From Deltaproteobacteria bacterium ADurb.Bin207 (lineage in GTDB: Bacteria > Myxococcota_A > Polyangia > Polyangiales > Polyangiaceae), in NCBI GenBank assembly GCA_002070115.1, contig MWCO01000013.1, forward strand, positions 45,754-109,753: DNA of 64,000 nt, given 5' to 3'. Of the stretch, positions 1-9,697 are shown one piece after another. Positions within the stretch are counted from its first letter, which is position 1; each line of letters opens with the position of its first letter. The notes beneath the pieces are model-generated. The model was not told the DNA's origin and searched no databases. It saw only the letters and a list, made by a program, of their open reading frames with translations. The position numbers and the translations under genes were made by a program.

Positions 1-914
1 CGGATGAAGCGTCGCTTGTTCGTCTTCTCACTGGGAAGTACGCTGTCGTGAGTGCCGCTCCGTTTCAGCTTACGGTGGCGATAGCGACGGTGGCGGCCAA
101 GGCGGGGGTTCATTATCTCGACTTGACGGAGGATGTGGAGTCGACGCGCAAGGTGATCGAGATTGCGGCATCCGCGAAGACGGCGTTCATTCCGCAAAGC
201 GGTCTTGCGCCAGGGTTCATTTCCATCGTGGCCAATGATCTGGCGGGGCGTTTCGATTCTCTCGATACGATCCGCATGCGCGTTGGGGCGTTGCCGCAGT
301 ACCCGAGCAACGCGTTGAAGTACAGTCTGACCTGGAGCACGGATGGGGTCATCAACGAATACATTCAACCGTGCGAAGCGATCGTGGATGGCAAGCGTAT
401 GGAAGTTGCCGCCCTCGAAGGCTTGGAGGAGTTCTCGCTGGACGGCGTGCAATATGAAGCTTTCAACACGTCGGGCGGGTTGGGTTCCCTCACCGATACC
501 TACAAGGGAAAGGTGCAAACGCTGAACTACCGAACCATTCGTTATCCGGGTCATGCGGCGATCATGCGAATGTTGTTGCAAGACTTGCGGCTCAAGGATC
601 GTCGTGAGGTGCTCAAGGACGTGCTGGAAGCCGCGGTACCGATGACATCCCAGGACGTGGTGGTGATACTCGTGACCGTATTGGGTCAGCGTCAAGGCCG
701 ATTGATGCAAGAAACGTACGCCAATAAGATTTACAGTGGGCTGGTCGCGGGTCGACAGATGACGGCGATTCAGATTACGACGGCGACGAGTGCGTGTGCG
801 GTATTTGATTTGTTGGCTACCGGCAAGCTGCCGCAGAAGGGTTTCATTCGCCAGGAGGACATCACGCTGGAAGCATTTTTGGAAAATCGCTTCGGCGCGC
901 CTTATCGTCAGTAG
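1..914 (+). CDS. Saccharopine dehydrogenase-like NAD(P)-binding protein, 5' end cut by window edge
   Basis: The open frame continues to the first bases of the window (DEASLVRLLTGKYAVVSAAPF), so the GTG at 48 is an internal Val and the gene is truncated on the left. The segment A-x-P-F followed by VHYLDLTED and a long C-terminal catalytic-type half fits the saccharopine dehydrogenase/LYS9 family, in which a Rossmann NAD(P)-binding domain precedes the substrate domain. Only the end of the Rossmann fold and the full C-terminal domain (about 304 residues) are present. In characterised members the enzyme oxidises saccharopine or carboxynorspermidine-type substrates; the actual substrate here cannot be read from sequence. 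Stop TAG at 912-914. The next gene is convergent. Confidence 0.85.
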   Translation, partial: DEASLVRLLTGKYAVVSAAPFQLTVAIATVAAKAGVHYLDLTEDVESTRKVIEIAASAKTAFIPQSGLAPGFISIVANDLAGRFDSLDTIRMRVGALPQYPSNALKYSLTWSTDGVINEYIQPCEAIVDGKRMEVAALEGLEEFSLDGVQYEAFNTSGGLGSLTDTYKGKVQTLNYRTIRYPGHAAIMRMLLQDLRLKDRREVLKDVLEAAVPMTSQDVVVILVTVLGQRQGRLMQETYANKIYSGLVAGRQMTAIQITTATSACAVFDLLATGKLPQKGFIRQEDITLEAFLENRFGAPYRQ

Positions 915-1020
915 ATCGTTGCTTTCCCCCTGCGCTTCCCACGCCATGCAAGCAGCGCACATCTAGTAATCACAAGCTGTCTTGGTGCCCGCTCGACCTG
1001 CCCTCGGTCGAGATCCGGGG

Positions 1021-1803
1021 TCAGGCCCCGACAGAGTCAGCCGTGGTTTGTCCTGAAATCTTGAGGTACACGAAGGCGAAAGCGATCTGGAGCAAGGGGG
1101 CCGTGACGATCGTGCCAATGCAGCAGGCGAGAATACCGACCAAAGATACGACGGCAGCCATCAACCACCACAGGAAAACGTTCAACTTATGCCCGTTCAT
1201 GAGCCGCCAGCTCTGTTGGAGGGCCTCGATGGCGCCGCATCGACGATCGACGATGATGAGAGTCGTCAGACACAATCCGAGAGCGATGATGATGCCTGGG
1301 ACAATCAACAGCATAGTTCCGAACATCACGCCGAGGCCGATGAGCAGGTTGGCGCCGAGGATGCTCAAAAAAAACGGCCCGCCTTGGAAAATATCGTTCA
1401 ACCGATAGAAGCTTCCACGCGCTACGTTGAGGGTAAATAGCGTCATGCCTCCCATCATGAACGTGGAAAACAAACCACCGAGGAGGGCGAGCACGATAGT
1501 GACTATCAAAGAGGTTTCGTCGCTAGGTTCGTCGGACGGGATGAACCTGGCTATGGTCGAAGGGAGATTGGAGATGAAGTAGCCGAGCAGCATCGTGCCG
1601 ATGATCGTGCCGGGGTCGGCTTTGATCCGATTCCAGGCGAAAGCGAAGGAGTCGGTGACGTTCCAAGGTTGTGGCATTCCAGGTTCGGAGCCAAACGGAA
1701 CACCAGGGGCAGCACCTGGAAATCCGCCTACCGGTTGCTCTGGATACGCGAAAGGTGTTGCTCCCTTGTCGTCGGGGGGAGCCCCCCATCCTTGATGATT
1801 CAT
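1021..1803 (-). CDS. Multi-pass membrane protein with proline/glycine-rich N-terminus
   Basis: 260 residues. The first ~45 residues are polar and rich in Pro, Gly and Gln, then come about five or six hydrophobic segments, including GTIIGTMLLGYFISNL, a Gly-rich helix pair near 100-130, and the end around LVGILACCIGTIVTAPLL. The layout (pliable cytosolic N-tail, SF-A-W-x-x-I before the first helix, a conserved-looking EALQQSWRLMNGH loop) resembles the YciC/DUF975 and 'glycerophosphoryl diester phosphodiesterase membrane domain' group, whose role is mostly unknown. An AAAGGG ribosome site lies just upstream of ATG. It is divergent from the lipoprotein gene at 1955. Function not assigned. Confidence 0.75.
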   Translation of the reverse strand: MNHQGWGAPPDDKGATPFAYPEQPVGGFPGAAPGVPFGSEPGMPQPWNVTDSFAFAWNRIKADPGTIIGTMLLGYFISNLPSTIARFIPSDEPSDETSLIVTIVLALLGGLFSTFMMGGMTLFTLNVARGSFYRLNDIFQGGPFFLSILGANLLIGLGVMFGTMLLIVPGIIIALGLCLTTLIIVDRRCGAIEALQQSWRLMNGHKLNVFLWWLMAAVVSLVGILACCIGTIVTAPLLQIAFAFVYLKISGQTTADSVGA

Positions 1804-1905
1804 AATGACCCTTTCGGTGCGTGGACGAGTGTCAGGATTCTAACTGATTTGACGTTCGTTCGTGAGAATCACCCGGTTTCGACCAGCGATTTCGCAACCG
1901 TTTGC

Positions 1906-1921
1906 TGGCATGCAGGTTGCA
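1906..1921 (+). promoter_or_regulatory. Putative sigma-54 (-24/-12) promoter for small lipoprotein gene
   Basis: TGGCATG-CAGG-TTGCA: GG at -24 and GC at -12 are exactly spaced as in the TGGCACG-N4-TTGCW consensus, with one mismatch in the -24 box. The -12 box ends 34 bases before the ATG at 1955, the same geometry as the site in front of the serpin gene at 14764. Confidence 0.5.
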
Positions 1922-1954
1922 ATAATCGCAAGGCTATTCGCAGGGAGATGGATC

Positions 1955-2347
1955 ATGGGTGACCTTATCGGTTCGCTTCGGGGTGGTTCGTTCCAGCGTT
2001 GGTGGGCGTTTGGAGCATCGGTGTGCGTGGCTATGGCTGGATGCGGCGGGATTGTCGCGGAGCCAGAGGAGGGCCAAGATTCCGACCAGGAAGAATCATC
2101 AGCTCCTTCCACGGGCGGGAATGCTTCTGGGACGGGCAAGAGTGCTGGCGCGAAAGGACCGGGAAAAACCGGTGATTGCCAGTCTTGCGAGGGCCAGCCG
2201 GTATGTGCCTTCTGTCTCGTCCAGAGCTACGAAGCTACGATTATCTGTCCCATAGGCAAGAAACCCTCGCGTTCCGGCTGCATGAGTCTTGGGGAGCGCT
2301 ATAGCTCTTCCGACGGGCAGACCGTTTCTTGTCATTATTGTCGATGA
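1955..2347 (+). CDS. Small Cys-rich lipoprotein
   Basis: 130 residues from ATG 1955, chosen because AGGGAG lies seven bases upstream and because it gives a good lipoprotein signal: short basic n-region, hydrophobic stretch AFGASVCVAMAGC with a lipobox ending A-G-C. After the lipid-anchor Cys comes a Glu/Asp/Ser/Gly-rich spacer, then a compact C-terminal domain with eight cysteines (CQSCEGQPVCAFC ... CHYC at the extreme C-terminus), suggesting a disulphide-stapled or metal-binding mini-domain. I do not recognise the family. It probably sits on the outer membrane. Transcription may be sigma-54 dependent from the site at 1906. Confidence 0.65.
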   Translation: MGDLIGSLRGGSFQRWWAFGASVCVAMAGCGGIVAEPEEGQDSDQEESSAPSTGGNASGTGKSAGAKGPGKTGDCQSCEGQPVCAFCLVQSYEATIICPIGKKPSRSGCMSLGERYSSSDGQTVSCHYCR

Positions 2348-2801
2348 CATAAATATTATTGTAAATTCAGTATGTTAGCGTTGCCTGGGAAGGTGGGTTT
2401 TCGTTTTCCCTCAAGGAGCAGGAAAAACGGTAAGATTTGTCCATAGCCGATGGGCTAGGGTATGCGAAGCATGGCGAGGCGACCTTTCGGGGAAAAGGGT
2501 GCGTGTCAGTGCGCGGTGAAACGGTCATGAATCATGGCGTCATGGTTCAGGGGAGGGAAAAACGTGAAGTGACGGGGGGCTGCGATCGGCGATCGCGGTT
2601 TGCCGTGGGTTTTTGCGGGGTGAAGACGTGGCCATCAGGGGAATTGGGCATTGAAATACGAGGCTACGACAACAAATCACCGAAATATGCAGATTGTCTC
2701 CTCGGCGGTGCGAGCAAATGGAGTGGTCGAGCATCGGAAGGGTCATTCCCAAACCTTTTCTGCCGGTGCGATGGCGTACCGTGGCATGACGCTCGAGAGG
2801 C
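2348..2801. other. Intergenic region without a credible gene
   Basis: 454 bases. The first 40 are AT-rich (ATAAATATTATTGTAAATTC) and could hold a promoter for the YceI-like gene. Open frames in this stretch lack ribosome sites and have composition unlike the neighbours; no RNA gene or repeat was recognised. Confidence 0.4.
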
Positions 2802-3464
2802 ATGATGAAAACAAGCAAATACGTTGGATGGATGATGGGCTTGGTGTTGGTGGGGGCGCTTGCGGGCTGTGATAATGAGCCTGCCAAGGGGGCTGCGAAA
2901 GCGGTGACGTCGGCGGTGCAGCCGGTGAAAGAGGAGCCTGCCAAGGAGGCCACCACCAGCACGGTCAAATACAAATTCGACCAGGCGGAATCCAAAGTGC
3001 AATGGGTGGGGGCCAAGATCACGGGAAAGCACGATGGCGGGTTTGGCACCTTCGAAGGCACGATCGATCTGGTGGATGCCGATCCCACGAAAAGCCGTGT
3101 ATCGGTTGAAATCACGATGGACTCGTTGACCGCGGACGCCGAGCAGCTCGTCGGTCATCTCAAAAGCAAGGACTTTTTCGAGGTGGAGACGTATCCCAAG
3201 TCGAGGTTTACTTCGACGGCGGTCGTGGCGGGTGGTGATGGTGGGGCATCGCATACGGTGACGGGCAATCTCGAGTTACACGGTGTGACCAAGTCCATCA
3301 CGTTCCCGGCCACCATCACCGTGCAGGGCGATACGGTGGCGGTGAAGGCGGAGTTTGCGATCAACCGCAAGGACTTCGGGATCGTGTATCCGGGCAAGCC
3401 CGACGATCTCATCAAGGACGACGTGTTGCTTCGGCTGAATATTTCCGCAAAAAAATCGCAGTAA
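2802..3464 (+). CDS. YceI-family lipoprotein
   Basis: 220 residues. N-terminal lipoprotein signal ending L-A-G-C at residue 23 (start ATG 2802; ATG 2805 is better spaced from GAGAGG and equally likely). A Lys/Ala/Glu-rich linker follows, then a YceI-like lipocalin fold from about residue 53: YKFDQAESKVQWVGAK, GGFGTFEGTIDL, the H-LKSKDFFEVETYPK motif, and V-TGNLELHGVTKSITFPATI, ending with the NRKDFGIVY segment. Family members bind isoprenoid-like or other apolar ligands in the periplasm; here it is anchored to a membrane. The neighbours give no pathway clue. Confidence 0.9.
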   Translation: MMKTSKYVGWMMGLVLVGALAGCDNEPAKGAAKAVTSAVQPVKEEPAKEATTSTVKYKFDQAESKVQWVGAKITGKHDGGFGTFEGTIDLVDADPTKSRVSVEITMDSLTADAEQLVGHLKSKDFFEVETYPKSRFTSTAVVAGGDGGASHTVTGNLELHGVTKSITFPATITVQGDTVAVKAEFAINRKDFGIVYPGKPDDLIKDDVLLRLNISAKKSQ

Positions 3465-3649
3465 TACTCCCATTTTTCGCGCTTCCTCGCGCTGCTTGAT
3501 TCAATCCTCACGCTTGATTATGAGAAACGGGCGCTCTTGTGATGGGTTATTGCGGGAGTGTGGGAGTCGTGGTTCATCCATGGGGGATGCGGCGCGATTC
3601 CGATGTGCGGCCATCAAGCCGGGAGCCTGCTTTCCAGCGCGAGGAGACG

Positions 3650-5878
3650 ATGATGACAGCGAAGATCGTTTGGACGAAGATCGATGAAGCGCCAGCTCTG
3701 GCAACCTACTCTTTGCTCCCTATCGTGCAAGCTTACACGAAAGGCACGGGGGTCATCGTTGAAACGCGTGACATCTCTCTTACCGGACGAATCATCGCCA
3801 ATTTTCCGGACCGTTTGAGAGACGATCAGAAGATTCCCGATCATCTTGCGCAGCTTGGTGAGTTGGCGAAGACGCCGCAGGCCAACATCATCAAGCTTCC
3901 CAACATCAGCGCGTCGATTCCCCAGCTCCATGCAGCCATTCGAGAGCTTCAAGACAAGGAATATGACATCCCGAGCTTTCCGGAGGAGCCGAAAAACGAG
4001 GCGGAAAAAGCCTTACAAACGCGCTTTGCCAAGGTCCTTGGTTCCGCCGTCAACCCCGTGCTGCGGGAGGGAAACTCGGATCGCCGCGCCGCTGCTTCGG
4101 TCAAGTCGTTTGCGAAAAAAAATCCGCATAAGATGATGCAACCGTGGCCGTCATCGGGTTCGAAAACTCGTGTCGTTCACATGCAAGAGAACGATTTTTA
4201 CGGCAGCGAAAAGTCCGTCACCATGTCGAAGGCGGACGTGCTTCGCATCGAATTCGTGGCGGAGGATGGTTCGGTCACCGTACTCAAGGAACAGTTGCCG
4301 GTGCAGATGGGGGAAGTGGTCGACGCGACGGTGATGAATGTGGCCTCGCTGCGCGCGTATTATGCGGACACGATCGACCAGGCGCGAAAACAGGGGGTGC
4401 TACTGAGTTTGCACTTGAAGGCGACGATGATGAAGGTGTCGGATCCCATCTTGTTTGGCCATGCGGTGTCGGTTTTTTATGCCGATGCTCTGGACAAACA
4501 TGCGGATCTGCTTCGTGAGGTGGGCGCCAACGTCAACAACGGTCTCGCGGATGTTCTGGAGAAAATCGAGCGACTTCCGGCGGATAAAAAAGCGCAGATC
4601 GAGGCTGATATCCAGGCCGTTTCCGAGCGACAACCGGCGCTGGCCATGGTCGATTCCCGTAAAGGAATCACTAACTTACACGTGCCCAACAACGTCATCA
4701 TCGACGCTTCCATGCCCAATGTCGTTCGCGATGGCGGCAAGATGTGGAACAAGCACGACCAGCTTCAAGACACCTGGGCCATGATTCCCGACCGTTGCTA
4801 TGCGACGATTTATCAAACGATCATCGAGGATTGTCAGCAGCGTGGACAATTCGATCCAGCGACGATGGGCAGTGTGTCGAACGTGGGATTGATGGCGCAG
4901 AAGGCGGAGGAATATGGCTCCCATGACAAAACGTTCGAGGCCAAGGGTCGGGGAGTGATTCGCCTGGTGGATAGCGCGGGCCAGACGTTGCTCGAGCAAT
5001 CGGTGCAGAAGGGTGATGTATTTCGGGCTTGTCAGGTGAAAGACGCGCCAATTCGAGATTGGGTGCGGCTGGCGGTTCGTCGTGCGAAAGCCTCGGGGGC
5101 TCCGGCCATCTTTTGGTTGGACGAACGTCGTGCGCACGACGCTCAGGTCATTGCGAAGGTCAAGGCGTATCTTCCGGACCACGACACGACGGGATTGGAC
5201 ATTCGCATCATGCGACCGGACGATGCGATGCGGTTTTCTCTCGAACGAATTCGTCGTGGGCAGGATACGATTTCGGTGACGGGCAACGTGCTTCGCGATT
5301 ATCTCACGGACCTATTTCCGATTTTGGAGCTTGGAACGAGTGCGCGGATGCTTTCGATCGTGCCGTTGATGCAAGGAGGGGGATTGTTCGAGACGGGAGC
5401 GGGAGGATCGGCGCCCAAGCATGTGCAGCAATTCCTCAAGGAGGGGCATTTGCGTTGGGACTCGTTGGGTGAGTATTGCGCCTTGGTGCCATCGCTCGAG
5501 CTTGCGGCCACGCAAGGCAACAACCCCACGGCGTCGTTGTTGGCCGAAACGTTGGACCAGGCGATCGGGGTTTATCTCGAGCAAGGCCGTTCGCCATCGC
5601 GGAAAGTGAACGAGATCGACAATCGGGGAAGCACGTATTATCTGGCGTTGTATTGGGCGCGGGCGTTGGCGGAGCAGGACAAAGATAACGTCTTGAAGCA
5701 GCGATTTATGCCCGTGGCGAAGGCGTTGGAAGAACACGAAGCCACGATCACCCAGGAGTTGCTTGCGGCGCAGGGCAAGCCCGTCGACATCGGCGGGTAC
5801 TACTTACCGGACGCAGAAAAAACCACGGCGGCCATGCGTCCGAGCCGCACATTCAACGCCATCATCGACGCGCTATAG
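3650..5878 (+). CDS. icd: Monomeric NADP-dependent isocitrate dehydrogenase
   Basis: 742 residues from ATG 3650, preceded by GAGGAG. The length and the start [22 protein letters not shown] are those of the monomeric (IDH-II) class, which oxidatively decarboxylates isocitrate to 2-oxoglutarate in the cytosolic TCA cycle using NADP+. Signature segments visible: [26 protein letters not shown] (isocitrate-binding Ser/Asn), a KNPHKM stretch, [29 protein letters not shown], and [30 protein letters not shown] (broken here only for quoting) in the NADP region. All key motifs appear intact. A longer in-frame extension upstream to 3539 lacks a ribosome site. A GC-rich hairpin follows the stop. Confidence 0.97.
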   Translation: MMTAKIVWTKIDEAPALATYSLLPIVQAYTKGTGVIVETRDISLTGRIIANFPDRLRDDQKIPDHLAQLGELAKTPQANIIKLPNISASIPQLHAAIRELQDKEYDIPSFPEEPKNEAEKALQTRFAKVLGSAVNPVLREGNSDRRAAASVKSFAKKNPHKMMQPWPSSGSKTRVVHMQENDFYGSEKSVTMSKADVLRIEFVAEDGSVTVLKEQLPVQMGEVVDATVMNVASLRAYYADTIDQARKQGVLLSLHLKATMMKVSDPILFGHAVSVFYADALDKHADLLREVGANVNNGLADVLEKIERLPADKKAQIEADIQAVSERQPALAMVDSRKGITNLHVPNNVIIDASMPNVVRDGGKMWNKHDQLQDTWAMIPDRCYATIYQTIIEDCQQRGQFDPATMGSVSNVGLMAQKAEEYGSHDKTFEAKGRGVIRLVDSAGQTLLEQSVQKGDVFRACQVKDAPIRDWVRLAVRRAKASGAPAIFWLDERRAHDAQVIAKVKAYLPDHDTTGLDIRIMRPDDAMRFSLERIRRGQDTISVTGNVLRDYLTDLFPILELGTSARMLSIVPLMQGGGLFETGAGGSAPKHVQQFLKEGHLRWDSLGEYCALVPSLELAATQGNNPTASLLAETLDQAIGVYLEQGRSPSRKVNEIDNRGSTYYLALYWARALAEQDKDNVLKQRFMPVAKALEEHEATITQELLAAQGKPVDIGGYYLPDAEKTTAAMRPSRTFNAIIDAL

Positions 5879-5895
5879 GCAACGCCGATGCAGTG

Positions 5896-5919
5896 CTCGC
5901 GCTCTTTCGGGGGCGCGAG
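5896..5919 (+). terminator. GC-rich hairpin after isocitrate dehydrogenase gene
   Basis: CTCGCGC (5896-5902) pairs with GCGCGAG (5913-5919) around a ten-base loop, 17 bases after the stop. There is no T-tract, so it may terminate weakly or only protect the transcript end. Confidence 0.4.
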
Positions 5920-6003
5920 ATGCTGCCACCATGACTGCGAGGGCGCTCATGAAGTTGTGCTTTATGCTTTACGTTTCGGGTCGTCGAATGCTTTGATGAC
6001 CGG

Positions 6004-6972
6004 GTGAATCGCACGATATTTCTGCTCGTTTTGGTGTCCGTCGTGGCCTGCCTCACACCTGGTTCGGCGACGGCTGGATGGGTTTCGTTTTCCGTGGTTC
6101 CGAAAGCGGTGGATATCAAGGGGCTTGTGGTATCTGACGAAGGGCAAGCTCGTTCTGCCGCGATCGCCTCGGCCATGTGTATGGGAAAAGGGGAAGGCTG
6201 GCGATTGGCGAAGGTGGAAGAACTTCGGGCGATGCTTCTTTCTTGTAACGATATGACCAACAGTTCGTGCCGTGCGGTGGAAGGAGCGGAAGCATCCGCG
6301 CGCTGTGAGGGGTGTGGACGACACAAGGGGCCGTATCAAGGAGCGGGAACCAAGGGTTGTTATGTCGATCTTGATATGTATCCGGGGGCGTGTCGTGCGA
6401 TTTGGTCTTCGACGGAAGTACGGAACAGCAACCCGAAAGCGAATTGGACAGTCGATTTCGCATCGGGAGCCGTGGAAGCGCGAGCGAGCGGGGTGTTGGG
6501 AGTCAAGTGTGTCAAGCCGAAGTCGGCGGCGACGGCGTCAGGGGGATCGGAACCTGGGGCGGGCGCATTTTCCTCTCTGGATTGGGACAATCCGCCCGGC
6601 GATCCTTCGCAGGGAGAGATATGCATCGGGCAGTATCAGGATGTGGAGGCGTGCTGTAAGCGAAAAGGAAAGCGATTGCCATCGTTGGATGAACTTCGCT
6701 CGTTGATGGATGGATGCAATCCTCCCCCGGACCATGTGTGTACCCCGGGAGGTCATCCGACCCGGCGGGACGGATGTTATTTGAAAACGGGGTACCAATC
6801 CTTTAAGGGATATTCATGTGGAGCGGAGGATACGGTGCATCAGTTTTGGGCGTCTGATCCAACACCACAGCAACAGCCGCTATCCGCGCCTTTCGTCAAC
6901 GTATCGAATGGCCACGTCAGCGCCCGCGAGAAACCCTATACGGATATTCGCGTGGGACGGTGTGTCAAGTAG
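6004..6972 (+). CDS. Secreted Cys-rich protein with two Lcl/DUF1566-like halves
   Basis: 322 residues from GTG 6004. A signal peptide (hydrophobic to about residue 25, TPGSATA-GW) is followed by two similar halves. Each contains a 'W-R-L-A-K-V-E-E-L-R' or 'R-L-P-S-L-D-E-L-R' helix, a C-N/D-x-x-x-x-x-C pair, GCY(V/L) and a terminal GV-KCV/RCVK strand, as in the Lcl C-terminal (DUF1566) fold related to C-type lectin/FGE domains. Ten or more cysteines suggest several disulphides. Ligand unknown. The halves are joined by a Ser/Ala/Gly linker (about residue 172-190). Probably periplasmic or exported. Confidence 0.75.
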   Translation: MNRTIFLLVLVSVVACLTPGSATAGWVSFSVVPKAVDIKGLVVSDEGQARSAAIASAMCMGKGEGWRLAKVEELRAMLLSCNDMTNSSCRAVEGAEASARCEGCGRHKGPYQGAGTKGCYVDLDMYPGACRAIWSSTEVRNSNPKANWTVDFASGAVEARASGVLGVKCVKPKSAATASGGSEPGAGAFSSLDWDNPPGDPSQGEICIGQYQDVEACCKRKGKRLPSLDELRSLMDGCNPPPDHVCTPGGHPTRRDGCYLKTGYQSFKGYSCGAEDTVHQFWASDPTPQQQPLSAPFVNVSNGHVSAREKPYTDIRVGRCVK

Positions 6973-7037
6973 AGGAAACACACGAGGCGAGACGGGAAGG
7001 ATGTGTTGAAAAGCGGCTTGTTGGTGGGAATCAGACG

Positions 7038-7892
7038 ATGCATCCGTGGGTCGTGATCTCCATTTCGGCGATTTTTTCTGGGCTTGTTGCCATTGCCGTG
7101 ACGCTTGCCATTGAAAAATGGGGAGGTGTCATCGGCGGGGGCATGGGTACGATGCCGACGACGATTGTGCCCGCTGCTTTTGGGTTGAGGATGAACCTTG
7201 GGGCGTCGGAAGCGTTTTCGGAAGCGATGTGGACAGCGCCTGTGGGTATGCTCGTCAATGCAGGATTTTTGTTGTTGTGGCGAGTGATTCCGAGGCATCT
7301 GCCGCGCTGGTCGTTATTCGCTCGCTTGACGGTCATGGTGGTGTTGTCGCTGGCGGCATGGTTCGTGGGGGCGATGGTTGTTGTTCACGTGATGAGCGGA
7401 TTACGCGGGATGACAAAGGTCATGGCTGGGGTAGGGATTGCGGTCACGGCAGTGATCGCGCTGATGGGGGTGATCACGTGTTTTCAGCCGGTGGCTGCTC
7501 CCAAAGGTCGGCATGCGGTAGGTATGATGACGATGCTGGCGCGAGGAGGTTTGGCGGCTGCAGCGGTGGCGTTGAGCGTCGGGCTGGCATCGGTGGGCGG
7601 GACGGTATCCGCTGGTATTGCCTCAGTATTTCCTGCTATTTTTTTGACGACGATGGTTGGGTTATGGGTGGCGCAGGGCGAAGCGGTGCCAGCGGGAGCG
7701 GTGGGACCGATGATGCTAGGATCGACGAGTGTGGCGGTATTTGCGCTGGTATCATCGCAAAGCATGCGGTGGTTGGGCGCTGGGTGGGGCGCGTTGTTGG
7801 CGTGGGTCGTTGCCGTCCTGTTTGTGACGATTCCCACGGTTTTGTGGTTATCGCATGGAGGACGAATGCGAATGAGTCGTATGGCGCGTTGA
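7038..7892 (+). CDS. Multi-pass inner-membrane protein, family not recognised
   Basis: 284 residues from ATG 7038 (GGTGGGA eight bases upstream). About eight hydrophobic segments span nearly the whole protein, starting VISISAIFSGLVAIAVTLAI and ending VVAVLFVTIPTVLWL, with Gly/Ala-rich helices and few charged residues apart from R/K at cytosolic loops and a basic tail (GGRMRMSRMAR). No catalytic motif or transporter signature was recognised. The stop of the previous gene is 66 bases upstream on the same strand, so the two may be cotranscribed. Confidence 0.7.
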   Translation: MHPWVVISISAIFSGLVAIAVTLAIEKWGGVIGGGMGTMPTTIVPAAFGLRMNLGASEAFSEAMWTAPVGMLVNAGFLLLWRVIPRHLPRWSLFARLTVMVVLSLAAWFVGAMVVVHVMSGLRGMTKVMAGVGIAVTAVIALMGVITCFQPVAAPKGRHAVGMMTMLARGGLAAAAVALSVGLASVGGTVSAGIASVFPAIFLTTMVGLWVAQGEAVPAGAVGPMMLGSTSVAVFALVSSQSMRWLGAGWGALLAWVVAVLFVTIPTVLWLSHGGRMRMSRMAR

Positions 7893-7961
7893 GTTGACGT
7901 TCGTTTTTGTCATTATCAGATTTTCGAGAGATACTAACGATTCATCGAAGGGGCATGACGC

Positions 7962-9167
7962 ATGAAGTACTTATACGGTGACTCCGTTCCCTCTCCAATT
8001 CGATTCGATTTTCTCACCGCTTTCGAAACGTTTGTAGACGTCGCGGTGAAAGCCGTTCGGATCGAGCAAGAAATTGGTCAAGCGCAGGCGGCCGTCGATC
8101 TGGCGGTCGAGGCACGAGAAGAGGCTTTGAGCATCGTGGAGTCATTTCATCAAAAGGTCATGGTGTATTTGGATGCTCTTCTCGACGAGCAGCAGGATCC
8201 GAACACTTCGGTGTATGTTCGGCAACTTCGGGAGCATGGGGACAAAGTGGTGGCGGAAGCTCGAAACAATTGTCGGGTTGCCATGGAGCTTGCGGTCAAG
8301 GAGCGCGGCGCCGAATTTGGGGCGCGACGCAACGAGCTTATGTCCTTGATCGAGCGTTTTCTCATCACCGAGTTGGTGACGCCGGTCCATGTCTCCAGTG
8401 TGATGCGCTTGTCGGAAGGGCAGAATCAGATGACGACGATCATGCGTCATCCGGGGGGGATCGTCGCCACGTATTCGGCGGTACCGGTGGCTGGGTCTGT
8501 CTGGCAAGGGCCGGTGCGACTGGCGTCGTTGGTGCAAGGTCTCGATCTTCAACTCGGTACGCGAAAAAGCTGGATTACGGGTTCTGTGGCGAAAAGCGCT
8601 GTTTCGCTTGATGACTTCATCGTCGGAGGCTTTGAGCTTGCGGACGAGTCCGCGGAAATACGTCTTCGTAAACGGGTCGATCAGGCGGATAGCTTTCAGT
8701 TCAACATCTCGCGTCAAGGGGAGAAGTTGCTCGTGCAGGTGGAGCGCAAGGGGGAGGCGGAAGCGGATGCGATGCTCGATCTCGATGAAGGCGAGCGTCT
8801 TCGCATCGAGAAATTATGGCAAATGTTGCGACAGTCGGTTCGAAACACCGTCCGTTCGCGGGGTGGGCTTTTGAGTGTGACGATGGACGGTGAGGATCTA
8901 TGGGTTGGCCGTGGTGTACGGGTATTTTTCAATCGAATCGTCGAGCACCTGGCGCCCACGGTCACGCAAATCATCCAGCACAGTCCTAACCCCGCGGAGC
9001 TTTCGATGAAGATCGAAAATGAGGAAGGGCGAAGAGAAGAGGTGTATGTGCGTCGACAATCTTTGATGGCGAAAATCGAGTCGCTCGATGACGATGGGAG
9101 GTCGGTTTTTTCGCCGTTCGGTTTGGCTGGCGACGAATTGACATCGGAGGATGTGGATATCGTATGA
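7962..9167 (+). CDS. Hypothetical 401-residue protein with coiled-coil N-terminal region
   Basis: Starts MKYLYGDSVPSPIRFDFL at ATG 7962. No signal peptide or membrane segment. Residues ~20-135 are long amphipathic helices rich in E, A, V and Q (IEQEIGQAQAAVDLAVEAREEAL), probably a coiled coil. The C-terminal half is mixed alpha/beta with an acidic end. I do not recognise a family. The soluble, non-Cys-rich composition differs from the exported proteins around it. It stands alone between two gaps. Confidence 0.75.
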   Translation: MKYLYGDSVPSPIRFDFLTAFETFVDVAVKAVRIEQEIGQAQAAVDLAVEAREEALSIVESFHQKVMVYLDALLDEQQDPNTSVYVRQLREHGDKVVAEARNNCRVAMELAVKERGAEFGARRNELMSLIERFLITELVTPVHVSSVMRLSEGQNQMTTIMRHPGGIVATYSAVPVAGSVWQGPVRLASLVQGLDLQLGTRKSWITGSVAKSAVSLDDFIVGGFELADESAEIRLRKRVDQADSFQFNISRQGEKLLVQVERKGEAEADAMLDLDEGERLRIEKLWQMLRQSVRNTVRSRGGLLSVTMDGEDLWVGRGVRVFFNRIVEHLAPTVTQIIQHSPNPAELSMKIENEEGRREEVYVRRQSLMAKIESLDDDGRSVFSPFGLAGDELTSEDVDIV

Positions 9168-9697
9168 CCGTTCGACCTAGGGGGACCCACGAAAAAAAAC
9201 TAAAATAGTCTATATTGTCAATAAGTTACGTCTATCTGGATCCTGGGTTTCGGCAGTGGATGCGAGCATGCCATGGGGGGCGTGGACGAGTTGTTGTGAT
9301 GGGAGGCAGGCGCCGTGCGTGCTTCGGTGTTGATCATGGCGCTCCCGGCAGAGCGATGAGGGAATGATGAGGAGGTGATGGAAAGACGAACCAAGGCCAG
9401 TCGACGCATGCGCGGGAAGGTGGATACGAGCACGATGGCTGGTTGTGCGGAGGACTACCTCGAAGTGCGGATCGTTCTCAGGACTTCGGCCGATAGTCTT
9501 TGGAATGATCGCTTTGGCGATCATGCGCGCATCCATCGTGGAAATGGACAAGGGCAATTCGGGGCGAGGATGCGCTATCCATCGTTTGCTGCCCATCAAA
9601 CGGAGGCAACGTGGAGCGAATCTTGCTTTGTATCCCATCTATGGGCATTCTTCGACGCTATTCTCCACCTTCCACAGCTATTTCACCCGCCAGGACC
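9168..9697. other. Intergenic region without a credible gene
   Basis: About 530 bases. An AT-rich patch at 9190-9225 could contain a promoter. The remaining open frames have no ribosome site or recognisable product. Confidence 0.4.

Noticed and set aside
48..914. Complete gene starting at GTG 48
   Set aside because: The frame is open to the window edge and residues before 48 fit the NAD(P)-binding fold, so the gene is truncated.
2437..2805. 122-codon frame before the YceI-like gene
   Set aside because: TTG start without ribosome site, no recognisable features, overlaps the next start.
3539..3649. N-terminal extension of isocitrate dehydrogenase
   Set aside because: The 742-residue form from 3650 has the normal family length and a good ribosome site.
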